From: Sinohyriopsis cumingii
Lineage: Eukaryota; Mollusca; Bivalvia; Unionida; Unionidae
Direction: 5' to 3'
Length of the DNA: 64,000 nt
NCBI GenBank assembly: GCA_028554795.2
Contig: CM068825.1
Coordinates: 154,024,053 to 154,088,052, forward strand
In this document: piece after piece, positions 20,690-30,920 of the stretch
How the letters are laid out: the number at the start of each line of letters is the position of its first letter
Numbering within the stretch: the first letter of the stretch is position 1
Notes under the pieces: model-generated
What the model saw: the letters and a program-made list of their open reading frames with translations, nothing else
What the model was told of the DNA's origin: nothing
The model's database searches: none
Made by a program: the position numbers and the translations under genes

Positions 20690-22200
20690 AGAAATGAAAA
20701 AGATGACTTGTCAGCAAAATTAAAACTTAACGACCCAAACCTCACCCATATTGACTACAACATGATATAAAAAAAAATCACATCAAAATCTCAAACAGAA
20801 TGGGATTCATGGCCTTAGGGTCGTGAACTGTACTCAATACAGAAAACAGTGTGGCGCAACACTAAAGCCCCACAAATACTCTCTAAACATGACCAACAAG
20901 TCATAAACAGGATTAAAACTAGCAAACCTCTATTAGTTCGCAATATGGTGGAAATACATTAAATCCAATGTAGAACGAGGTACCAATTGCCCTGGTTCTT
21001 CCTCCACCATTAAAAATGGCGTTAAACCCTACAGCAACAACAACAACAACAACATTAAATCCAATGTAGAACGAGGTACCAATTGCCCGGGTTCTTCCTC
21101 CACCATTAAAAATGGCGTTAAACCCTACAACAACAACAACAACAACAACAACATTAAATCCAATGTAGAACGAGGTACCAATTGCCCGGGTTCTTCCTCC
21201 ACCATTAAAAATGGCGTTAAACCCTACAACAACAACAACAACAACAACAACATTAAATCCAATGTAGAACGAGGTACCAATTGCCCCTATTGCCACAATA
21301 CAGAGGATCAGCAACATGTGTCCAATACCTGCCCCAAATACAAAACACAAAGGGAAAAACTAGTCACTTCCCTTAAAACCTTTGGTTCCTGCGTCTTACT
21401 CCTATCCAGAATTATTGTGTCAGAGCAATCCAAATCCAAACTTAACAAACGAATCAGTTCTGCTCTTCCTTAAAGGGATAGATAAAGTTGGAAAAATTTA
21501 ATATCACTCCAGAATTGTCCCAAGTTACTACCGTTTAGCCTTTGACCATATATTACAACCGACTTTAGTTATCAATTATTATACCAACCTATTACTACCG
21601 GATCATGTTGTTGATGGTGCCTTGATATAGGCCCCTTGTGGCACTGAGGGCATTACCATAAATCTGATCCGTCAAGTAATGCATTATAAGTACAGGAATT
21701 TCAATTGATATATAATAGATTTTATACCTTATAACATATACCCTTCATATCTACCCTTCCCACCATTTCATTCCGTCTTAAGCCCGTTACAAGCTTGAAA
21801 CAACCCCTTACACACAATCGAATCGTGTAATTGGTGCCGTTATCATACAGATTGCTATGAATTCGAATAGTCGCCTTCTATGAAGACGTGACAAAGGGAA
21901 GGATGGTGCGGAGGTTGCATACTGTTGACGACCCACATAGGGGTGGTACATGCCTGTGCGCAGGCCGATGCTACACTTGCACCAATTTTCCCTTGCAGAA
22001 CATCATACAGCATTATGAATGTGATTGATTAGGGAATGCATCATAAGTACAGGTATCCCAAAGTGGTTGGCAGTCAAATTACCCCCACGACTATTTCGTC
22101 ATTTCTGCAAATACAACCATACTAACAACAGCTTGCTCGCTTCTTTCTGTTTCTCAAGATATAGTGGATCATTTTAAAATAAGCTAACAAAACTGGTCCA
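20690..22200 (+). mobile_element. 5'-truncated LINE fragment (RNase H end and 3' region)
   Basis: Starting near 20690 the + strand encodes the end of the RNase H domain (NEKDDLSAKLKLNDPNLTH) and a linker with WDSWP.GRELYSIQKTVWR. After an inserted repeat it encodes the C-terminal Cys/His motif CPYCHNTEDQQHV..TCPKY (about 21270-21340). It is thus a second copy of an I-type LINE related to the one at 13.1 kb. The remainder to about 22200 is AT-rich 3' sequence with no frame. Confidence 0.7.
20952..21265 (+). repeat. Tandem array: LINE segment plus truncated SINE-A tail, about 96-bp unit
   Basis: A unit made of LINE sequence (ATTAAATCCAATGTAGAACG, then AGGTACCAATTGCCC) and a SINE-A 3' end (ACCATTAAAAATGGCG, TTAAACCCTAC, then (AAC)n) is repeated three times. 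A fourth LINE part resumes the normal LINE reading at 21252. The LINE part therefore acts as the target-site copy. Confidence 0.75.
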
Positions 22201-22204
22201 CTAA

Positions 22205-22380
22205 ACCTAGATTTTATAAGATGGCTTAAATCGCAGCCATGAGGACCAGCTACGCAAAGTGGCAATGACTAGATTACCTAACTTAATAAACAAAGCGTAA
22301 GACCCCAAATTAGCTTGATAACGTGGCTTAAATCCAAAGCCATCAGGTCCAGCCGCACAATGTGGCGCCTTAATTACTTA
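22205..22380 (+). repeat. Two-copy imperfect tandem repeat of about 100 bp
   Basis: TGGCTTAAATCGCAGCCATGA, split by small changes, followed by GGACCAGC and CAAAGTGGC (22221) recurs as GTGGCTTAAATCCAAAGCC, CAGGTCCAGCC and CAATGTGGCG (22325). No coding potential. Confidence 0.5.
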
Positions 22381-22690
22381 TTTAAGATATAGTATCCCTA
22401 TTTAGATATATCAGCCCCCCTTTCCGCACAAGGCGGAAACAATTAGATCTAAATAAGTCTCCCCAAATATGAACTTTTCAAATAATGCCCACCAAAATAT
22501 CTTAGGTTGGTCCACTGCATCAATACTACCGCTACAAGCAGCACATATAATAGTTTCAAAATTCGTAACTACGTCATGAACGGCAAGAATTAACTTTCAG
22601 AAACATGGGAGCCAAAAGAACCCGGATGTACAGCGCTTTCATCCCGTCCACCCACCCTGCCTTGCCACGAACGGACATTTTGAACAGCTG
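22381..22690. other. Non-coding, nothing recognised
   Basis: Mixed-composition sequence with no long frame between the two-copy repeat and leader R copy C. Confidence 0.4.
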
Positions 22691-22951
22691 TGTGAGTAAG
22701 TGCGTGTGGGTCTATTCCCATGCACCACATATCCCTTGGGACAATACGTCCCAAAAATGGACCAAATCAATCAGCACACTATGTGTGTATTAAAGCGTTG
22801 GGTGACGCGGCAGTATTTCGCCCATCGATAAAATCAATCAGCCCCCAACCCCTGGGGCATTAACCGGTCGCCAATGCACAACGGGCGAATGCGACCTTAA
22901 TCCAACAAAGCTAAGCTAAGATTCGCGCCATTCAACATTGAATAAACGAAG
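22691..22951 (+). repeat. Leader module R, copy C (diverged)
   Basis: Contains AAGTGCGTG, TGGGTCTATTCCCA and AAATCAATCAGCACACT in the same order as copies A and B, with extra sequence between. The hairpin arms are partly broken. As in copy B, an ATG (22952) follows. Confidence 0.45.
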
Positions 22952-23402
22952 ATGACAAGCAACGATTTAGACAAAATGGTGAAGTCGCAAGAGGTAGTGG
23001 ATAATCTGGGAATGGTGGAGGTGATGCTTATCAGAATGGGTCTTATAGTCAGCACCGAATCAAAATGGAGATCAATAATTTGAAGTAGGTGAAGAAAACA
23101 CTAAGAGACCTAATAAAATAGGAAAAGGAGGAGATGGAGGACAAAGAGGAAAAAGATCAGATCAGAAGCTGCAATGAAACAATAACGAAATAGGAGGTAA
23201 ATAAATAGAGAAAAAAGAGGAGGAGGAGTAGAAAAAGAGGAAGTGGAGGAGGAAATGGACGAGAAGAAGAAGAAGACGAGAAATGTAGTGAAGAAGATAA
23301 TGAACTGGTGGAAAGGAAGACAGTAGAAGAAGATGAAACTCCAAAGGTCCTTTCCAGGGACACTTGCCTGTCTCGAAAAGATGCCTATCCTCTCTTGCCT
23401 AA
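22952..23402 (+). pseudogene. Unrecognised charged coiled-coil ORF 'd'
   Basis: The ATG at 22952 opens 43 codons (MTSNDLDKMVKSQEVVDNLG...) to a TGA. From 23062 another frame gives a highly charged coil (VKKTLRDLIK, EKEEMEDKEEKDQIRSCNE, then Glu/Arg/Gly-rich and acidic stretches, ending VLSRDTCLSRKDAYPLLP) to the SINE insertion at 23403. Four internal stops in that frame are all TAG. The layout of leader R, Leu-rich head and Lys/Glu coil is like ORF c. The DNA is almost pure purine on the + strand, so biased composition alone could mimic a coil. No family was recognised. Confidence 0.35.
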
Positions 23403-23719
23403 AACCGCTCCGGTGGCCTAGTGGTTAGAGCGTCCGCCTAGGATGCGGGAGGTCGTGGGTTCGATCCCTGGCCGAGTCATACCAAGGACTTACAAAAATG
23501 GTACTAACAGCTGCCTCGCTTGGTGCTCAGCATTAAGAGGTTAGTTTTAGGACTGGTCCGCCTGGTGTCAGTATAATGTGACTGGGTGGAACATCATGCT
23601 ACAGGTATGCGGCATGATGCCCCAGTGCTAGACATCACTATAAACTGCCATACTGCAGACATCGTATCGATATGACTGAAAAATTGTTAAAGCTACGTTA
23701 AAATCTAAGTCACACACAA
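23403..23719 (+). repeat. tRNA-derived SINE, family B, copy 2, with target-site duplication
   Basis: The A box TGGCCTAGTGG (23414) and B box GGTTCGATCCC (23458) give a clear tRNA-like head. The body carries ACTGGTCCGCCTGGTGTCAG, and the end reads AATCTAAGTCACACACAA. An 8-bp direct repeat TTGCCTAA flanks it at 23395-23402 and 23720-23727, which fixes the borders. Confidence 0.88.
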
Positions 23720-23727
23720 TTGCCTAA

Positions 23728-24245
23728 CTCTTTTTTTATTCGATTTTATAGTTGTTTGTTTGATAGATTTATGTCGATAAATGTATATATGTCTATGTCT
23801 CTAACCCTATCTAACAATGTCTCTATATCTCTGTCTCTATTGTGTTTGTCCCTAGAGTAGCATATATTCAGGACAGACCCTTGCCACACTGTTCCTCCGG
23901 ATAGAGGTCATCCACTTGCAATAATGTTGCAAATGACTGTCACCCCTATCCCATTCCCATAGACCCAATAACTCCCAACCATGTTAAATTTCTATAGACC
24001 TTATACAGTCCCGCCCATTTTAATTCCCATATACCCCATAGTGCAAACACACTATTTTAACACTAAAGCCCATAGACCCTATATCGTCCCCATTCACTAC
24101 TTATGCGTCATCAATAAATGTTAATTTGTAATAAACACTTGAACTCCGAAAGAAACGGAATAAAACAAAAAGCTATGTTTGATACAAAATACAAGAATTT
24201 GTAGACTATGAGATCAGCCGTTATTGCACGTTTTAGCGTTCTAAA
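23728..24245 (-). other. 3' flank of the FkbM methyltransferase gene
   Basis: No frame. The first minus-strand AATAAA downstream of the stop that I see is near 23740, about 500 bases past the stop codon, and is a candidate polyadenylation signal. It lies next to the SINE border. The rest is AT-rich with loose repeats of CCCATAGACCC-like segments. Confidence 0.35.
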
Positions 24246-24538
24246 TTAGTCGATGGCCGGTTCGAGAGGCTTTGCATTGCTGTGAAGCCAGTATATATCT
24301 CCAACTCTCCAGCGGTCACTCTCACCGACATCTAACTCTATACCGTAACGAAGTTCAAAGGCAGTGTATCCCAGCTTGCTCAGTGTAAAGCTAAGATTTC
24401 GGATTCTCGCGGCTGGACAGGGGACACCATATTTATTCTGCTCTCCGGACATTATTTGCCACTCCATGAAAATATATGGGACTTTTACATGCCTGAAAAA
24501 TTCACTTGATGACTCTAGAATCTTACATTCGTATCCCT
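24246..24538 (-). CDS. FkbM-family methyltransferase, last coding exon
   Basis: The exon starts at 24538 after a strong acceptor (T-rich tract, then GTTTCAG) and ends at a stop at 24248-24246. Its first two bases, AG, complete a Glu codon with the last G of the upstream exon, giving KIDT/EGYE, the conserved core of FkbM methyltransferases. It then encodes YIFMEWQIM, a loop, a GYTAFELRYG strand and the terminal WRVGDIYWLHSN, as expected for the C-terminus of the family. 96 residues are added. The upstream exon is 7.3 kb away. The family methylates hydroxyls using S-adenosylmethionine; the animal substrate is not known to me. Confidence 0.8.
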
Positions 24539-24757
24539 CTGAAACAATAAAAAAAAGTTTTGATCTCTTCAGAAATATGGGAAGAAAAGCAAATGTAAGT
24601 TATGTAATAGCTATTAAGTACTACAAGGATTCAACTTCAGATATATTATGACAAATTTCCAGAGATAAAAAAGAAACATAGAAACAAAAAAGAACCTAAA
24701 ACTGACAATAATGCTCCGTAAGTAAAGTTGATTCCCGTATCAAAGTTTCGGCTAAAG

Positions 24758-24808
24758 CAGGGGTCTCAAACACGCGGCCCTCAGGGTGGTTTGAGTTCGA
24801 GATCCCTG
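24758..24808. mobile_element. 51-bp hAT-type miniature element with 8-bp target-site duplication
   Basis: Ends are CAGGGGTCTCAAAC on the left and GTTCGAGATCCCTG on the right, which pair as imperfect terminal inverted repeats of 14 bp. The flanks are GGCTAAAG (24750-24757) and AGCTAAAG (24809-24816), 7 of 8 identical, the duplication length of hAT elements. It lies in the FkbM intron region, downstream of the last exon's acceptor in + coordinates. Confidence 0.7.
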
Positions 24809-25733
24809 AGCTAAAGAGTAGAGGCTAAAGACAGTCTGAAAAATGTTCACATCAGTTCTAAAGGCATTCGAGCGTTTTTAAATGGTATGTTGGGACCCAG
24901 TTCGAACATTAGTTGATATTATGACCTGTCTATTGCTTGTTCCTGCGTGTAAAGCTAGAACACATAAATAGAAAGTGCATTACATTTCAGACAAGGAAAT
25001 TAAATTTTTTGCTGAAGAACTGTTACTGGACGCATTTCGCGTCTCAAAGAAAGTTATTTCCCATTACTTCTATGACAGCACAATGAAAAACCCATTTTGA
25101 TGCTTTGATGAATCTTACTTGCCTCGTGGTCAGATATGGTAAATAATTTCAAAGATGTCAAAAGAATATCATTTACTCTGACTGAGTAGGTCATCCCAAT
25201 TATGTGGCTGCCTTAAGGCGTTGATATTTATATGATCAACATATGAAAGCAGGTTGAACTGAAGAAAAAAAAAGGCGGGTGGGGTGGAGGAGGGTCAAAA
25301 AGAGTTTACTCATCAATTCTGGAGCAAGCTTTGTATACAGTAATAATAAAAAAAAAACATTCTTTTCTTGCATAAATACTGATCTTGTGCTACTAAAAAC
25401 TACATAGTTTAATTCAACTTTTTTTTGGAATATTATGTTTTCCGTTTACTTATATTTCGTTTCGTTCCATCTTTGTGTAGATCCAATACATAACTTTGCA
25501 CGTGACTTCAATTCTGTACTGTTGAAAAATGTTCAGTTAAAGAATGGTAAAAGTAACAGTTCCACTATTTTTTCTTTCGTAATTAGCATGTTTTATATGG
25601 GACGCAACCTGTAAAGATGTTCAAACAGAGAAGGTCTTCGACTTGACAAAAAAATTGCTCCTCATATAACATAATGATAATCCTTTGTATTTTAAAAAGT
25701 TTACATTTCTTTCATTATAGTTGTTCTTTTATG

Positions 25734-25734
<1 letters not shown>

Positions 25735-25784
<50 letters not shown>
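25735..25784. repeat. (GT)n microsatellite
   Basis: About 25 uninterrupted GT units. Confidence 0.95.
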
Positions 25785-25785
<1 letters not shown>

Positions 25786-26463
25786 AATAGCTTTACCTTT
25801 TATATATTTAATTTGCATGGCGGATATACTCTAGGTTGAAGTGATTTGTCTTACTGGCAATATTTCTGATTTTGTCGTGTCTCTAACTAGCTTTAGCTTT
25901 GCACTATAAGACTGTGAATGTTGTTATCTTCCAAAAAACCCTTTCCATCCTTCCCTCCATCCCTCCCTCCCTCCATCCATCCATTTATCATACTTTAATA
26001 TTCTTGATGTAATTCACCCTGTTTACGTGATGTATCCTTGGGCAAGGCACGTTACTTGTATATCACTGGGCATTAAATAACCTAGTCTGATAAGTCAGCA
26101 CCAAAGCTGTACTGATATTACTTACGTTTTTGGGGCTAATCTAGACTATTTTTTTAAAATTGTGTACATCCGTGCAGACATTTGTGTCCGCACACAACGG
26201 TGTACATTGTAGACACCGGTATTTCTCACGGCTCTTTGAGTTAACGTTCAGTTGATGGGTTCTTTCGGCAAAGTGTACAATATTTCCGGATCAAATTATA
26301 CGTTTGACAGGTTGTAAATGCACATGAAAGAACAAACCCTACCTACTGTAGCCATTTATAATTTCGAGTTCATGTTGGACGATAACATGGAATAGGCCTT
26401 GTCTTGAAATGTCAATCTGTTGCACTCTTTCTCAAAAAAATGTACAAGATCATGCGAATCGAT

Positions 26464-26497
26464 ACATACATACATACATACATACATACATACATAC
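26464..26497. repeat. (CATA)n microsatellite
   Basis: About eight CATA units. Confidence 0.95.
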
Positions 26498-27535
26498 TCC
26501 GAGTTAGCTTTTGTGGGCAATGACGGCGGAGAAAGTTGAGAATTGGAATTGTTTTTTATATACATTTTTCAGTGACAACTACACCTACTATTAAACTACA
26601 ACAAACATGTTACTTGAAAATATTATGTGAACAATGTATTTAATATACTTGAAGGAAAACAAAGAGGTTTTATTTTATGTTCCTGTAATGATGATGAAAA
26701 CTTCTGACAGTTTTCTGTTAATTAAATTTCGAAATAAATTTATTTTAATTTCATTTTGACTCTGACAAAGGAACACTACGTATGTTTTGCGTACCATCTG
26801 GATTATTATTAGAAACATATAAGTAGTTATGGGGGATGAAATGGGATAGATTCCGCGCTATAGTGATATAAAGGAATTACCATCACGTATGGCTTGGGGA
26901 ATCTTTGAGAATTTAACATTAAGCATGACCCTATGGGGATCAATAGGAATTTCAAATGAAGTATAACCGAATAAGAATTTAACATTAAATATGATCCCAA
27001 GTACTACGGGATTTATGGAATATGTAACAATATAAACGTCTATAAATAAATATGATCTTATGAACCTTAACCAAAATAATCATGAAAAAGGTTATATTCT
27101 GAAAAGTTCCTCATAAATTTCAAAACCATAAATTTACTGGTCCGCCAAGAACCGTGACGTTGCCAAAATTGGCGTCGTCCAGAACACCTTTGAATAATTC
27201 GCACTAGTTCCAGAGTACTATTATAGTCTAATGAGCACTTTCTGTTTGCAATGAATACTCCTAAAAAATGTTTTTCCTCTCAAATAATAGACTCAGCATT
27301 ACAACAACAAAAAAAAAAAAGGAAAAAAAAAAGAATACCAAAACTGCAGTCCGAGCTACTTAAATACGGGCGAAAAGCTAAAACGCGCATATTGTCATGA
27401 CAAATCGCAAATTTCCAACATCGTCGAAGAACTTGCATGCTTTAACCCGTCCAATGAGAATTAACTTATTTCTTCTAAGATACCACCTGACAAACCTACC
27501 CAATGGTCAAAGTCCGAATCTTTTCAACAGATTTG

Positions 27536-27571
27536 ATGATAATTGTATTATTAGTAACTGTCAGCGCATAC
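27536..27571 (+). other. Possible mini-exon encoding a signal peptide
   Basis: An ATG opens 12 hydrophobic codons (MIIVLLVTVSAY) that end exactly at a GTAAGT splice donor (27572). This is how many secreted peptides begin, but the run is short, no partner exon is visible and it lies on the opposite strand inside an intron. Chance is quite possible. Confidence 0.2.
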
Positions 27572-29004
27572 GTAAGTATCCATTTAAGCATACTAATCAA
27601 TTTTATGTTCTTTTATATCTTAATATATGACCTATGCATGTAAAAAATTGACTAAAGATAATCTCTACATTTTAGAGCCATGAACAAAAGTTTAAAAAAT
27701 GAGACAAAAGCATGCACCAGGAATTATGAAAAAATAGACATGCATAACATAGACCCATTCAATTCTGTATAGACCAAGAAAGAGCCTCCTACCTCCCCAG
27801 ATGAAACACAAGTTAATAACAATCATAAACTCAAGATTACTGCCAAATTGTGTTTTCTAAAACCACGTATTAACTGAACCAATGTGATATATCCACCAAG
27901 AGCTTTATTTTCAGTTTCAGAAATTAACACCGTCCAGGGCTTTACAAATCTACTTTCCCGACCCAAGGGACACGTTAAAAACTGGGTTCTGGCAAATCAG
28001 GTTTTGCAAAGTAATTGCCAGCGTGCAAGTATCAAAAGCCAATGGGTAAGAAATACAGACGTGGTGTTCAGTTCGTAGTTCTGTATGTTCTGCGACTTTC
28101 ATATTCTGTGATAATGCCAAGTACATATATTAGCAAACCGTACCGCATTCTTCTGTTACGTAACTGCCCAATTTTCTTTTCAACTTTTGATTCCATATTT
28201 CACACCATACACTATCAAAGTCTGTTTTTTTTTTTTCATTTCATTTTGAAATCAGTATCAAGGCCATTCTCGCGTTCTCTAGCGCGGAAAATAATGTTAA
28301 TTGCTTTAAGCATACCTTATTGTCATTTTTTCAAACAATATAGGATTGGGCACGGGTTGTCTAACTCGTGTACGTCCTTTCCCACCACGTACAATAATAA
28401 TATAATGATGACATCCATTTTACAAACCTTCATGTACATCCAGTAATCAATGTAAATAGTCTCATATTAAACTAGACAATATATTTCAAAGAGAATAAAC
28501 ATATATGTATGTAGTGAATTGAATAAGCCCTTAATGGGAGAGAGAGAGAGACAGAAAGAGACAGAGACAGGGAAGGGAAGGGACGAGACGAACCGGGTTA
28601 AAATTACTTTTGTCCCTTTAGCTTATTTATGCATTTATTGTCTAAAAGATAATATAATATTGCTGATATATTTTTCAACATTTTGGAGTATGACGGAATA
28701 TTTTTCTTTTCTTAATTCTATTTCACGTTTTCATATTAAATCCAGAGTTACAAGTGTGTGTTAAAGATGAAGCGAAATATCTGTGGGTATTAAATAAGAA
28801 GCAAACAAAAAATAGTTCTCATAATCTACATTGGCTTATCCAGATGCACACATTGGAGTTAACAAAGTTCACTACGTAAATATGTGATAGGATTTGAGAG
28901 AACTACATGAGTGGATATCAATGTATTGTTTGCCACTATCATCCTACGGTGGTGCCCCGTTTGTTGAATTAGGTATAACGGTACCAATTGCGCAAGTCCA
29001 GGTG

Positions 29005-29450
29005 GGCGGAGCTTAAGGTGTATGGAACATTGTATTCAGAATTAAAGAACAACACTAGCTGTGATTGGTGCATTATGTAAGAGTTGTACTTTCTGTTTGG
29101 ATTAAAAAAATGTTGAGCCTCTTGGCAACATGTGAGTTTGTGTTAATTTCTATCTAGATCATATTTTGTATTTTTTATGATTTTTTTAAAATATGGTACA
29201 CATGGCTGAAAATGTGCTTGTTGTGACTAGATAACTCTTACCCCTGTCTAGTTCCAGTAGAGTTATCTCTCTTAAATGCAATGGAGTACCTGGTTATGTC
29301 ATTGTCAAACTGACAATCTAGCATTGTTCTATATGACAGTGTGTGACATGCATGCCCAAGTAGGACAGAAAGTATATTTATTTCACAAAACATTAGCATT
29401 GAGGTATATGGAAAAACAATTGGTACCGTGATACCATTAGATAAATGTAT
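29005..29450 (+). repeat. Dispersed repeat E, copy 1
   Basis: Matches 36371-36830 in order over its length: GGCGGAGCTTAA, GAACATTGTATTCAGAA, CATTATGTAAGAGTTG, TTGTGACTRGATAACTCTTAC, GACAGTGTGTGACATGCATGC and GATACCATTAG-like end. No coding frame. A third, partial copy of its 3' part lies near 63105-63215. Confidence 0.75.
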
Positions 29451-29483
29451 TTTACAGACAAAAAGAGTTGAATCTTTCACGTG

Positions 29484-29502
29484 TCGATCGATCGATCGAT
29501 CG

Positions 29503-29542
<40 letters not shown>
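29484..29542. repeat. (GATC)n followed by (GA)n
   Basis: About five GATC units lead directly into a GA run of about 19 units. Confidence 0.95.
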
Positions 29543-29545
<3 letters not shown>

Positions 29546-29639
29546 TAAATGGGAGAAATAACGTATGGAAACAAAATGAAGTCTAGTAAAGGTAAGTGTC
29601 ATGCTTTGGGAATAATGTACACGATAATGAAATGCCTCA

Positions 29640-30640
29640 TATCCCCTCGGTGGAATATGGTCGCTTTACCTAGGTAATTGAGTATTTTTAAATCAAATAC
29701 AATATGCATAATCCATTCCTTGCGCAAGTGTTTATCAACCAGTTTCAGCATTAACGATTCTCTATATCCTTAAATAGATGCAGCTATTAATTAAATTTGT
29801 CACTAATCTGTCTAAGCCACCAACAGAGCAATAATTCCAGACTTCAGAAACATATTGTAAAATTGGACGTATGAACAGCATATACAGTCTGGCCAAATTT
29901 GTCCTACCAAAATAAAAGAAGGTTTCAGTGTCGTGCAACACAGTTATGTATATGCGTTCTGGGTGTGTGTGATTTGGATTTTTAACGTAGTTTTAACAAT
30001 TGTTCAGTCATATCGCTACGATGTCAGTGTGACAGTTTATAGTGATGTCTAGCACTGGGGCATCATGCCGCAGACATGTAGGATGATGTCCCACCCAGTC
30101 ACATTAGCCTGACACCAGGCGGACCAGTCCTAATACTAACCTCTTAATGCTGAGCACCAAGCGAGGCAGCTGTTAGTACCATTTTGGTACGACTAGACCG
30201 GGGATCGAACCCACGACCTCCCGCATCCGAGGCGGACGCTCTAACCACTAGGCCACCGGAGCGGTTTATACGCTTTCTGAATAACCAAACTTAAATGATC
30301 AGTCCATTTAGCATCAGAGGATAATGTTAGTCCAAACTGTATATCACTTTTAACAGAAAGCAAATTGGATGGGAAAAGTGGGTGCCTTTTTGCGGTTCAT
30401 AAAATGTCCGTTTTCGAAGTGTTAAAAGTAACAAGTATATCGTTTCTCCATGCATTATTTTTTTAAAGATGGTTGTTTATAATCTTTTGTACTTGTGAAG
30501 CGGCTCTAGAAGAAAGGGCAAAATAGCGTGGCAAGCCAGATGAAGTCGTCTACTGTAACGCTGATACAAGCGGTGATAGTAAGGCCCTAGCACGGAGCCT
30601 TGGGGAACCGCAGTAGTTACTTGTCATTTTGATGATACTG
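29640..30640 (-). mobile_element. LINE reverse transcriptase remnant, split by a SINE
   Basis: Minus-strand frames encode VPQGSVLGP (RT motif B-type, near 30600) and a kinase-like stretch of RT connection. Beyond the SINE they encode the C-terminal LYMLFIRPILQYVSEVWNYC (about 29900-29845), typical of CR1/Jockey-type LINEs. It is heavily decayed, and SINE B copy 3 was inserted into it. Confidence 0.6.
29958..30265 (-). repeat. tRNA-derived SINE, family B, copy 3
   Basis: Same head and body as the copies at 17917 and 23403, with B box GGTTCGATCCCC near 30200 on the minus strand. Flanks TATGCGTTCTG (left) and TATACGCTTTCTG (right) look like a mutated target-site duplication. Inserted in a LINE remnant. 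Confidence 0.82.
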
Positions 30641-30881
30641 AAGTTAGATAGATATTTATTCAACTATATTTGTAACAGTTTATGACTAATTTAATTGTGT
30701 CTAATGGCACAGTTGAGAGGTCCATACTATTTATCATGTTGTAAGAAATAATACCCTATTTTTTTATCTTCAACTGCGGTAACTATCGTCCGTCCTTTAT
30801 TATTTCTTTGACATTTATTTTTTTCAATACTGCTTTATTGTTCGAGTGCGAACGTCCCTTGAGACCTTTAATACCTTCCAC

Positions 30882-30920
<39 letters not shown>

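Larger units (their letters stand above)
24817..28990. other. FkbM intron, non-coding with microsatellites
   Basis: AT-rich sequence without convincing frames. It holds (GT)n at 25735-25784, CCCTCCATCC-type repeats near 25950, (CATA)n at 26464-26497, a small duplication of GAATTTAACATTAA (26908 and 26973) and an A-run at 27310-27335. One possible + strand mini-exon is listed at 27536. Confidence 0.5.

Noticed and set aside
20919-21350. 143-codon minus-strand frame with a repeated motif
   Set aside because: It is the complement of the tandem LINE/SINE array and contains translated (GTT)n; not a gene.
24364-24651. 95-codon + strand frame
   Set aside because: It is antisense to the last FkbM exon, whose splice phase and motif are convincing.
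26464-26497. CRISPR-like array
   Set aside because: Simple CATA repeat; no spacers. No CRISPR array exists in this eukaryotic window.
28015-28446. 143-codon + strand frame
   Set aside because: Low-complexity, Ser/Phe-rich translation of AT-rich DNA, without domain or splice support, in the intron of a minus-strand gene.
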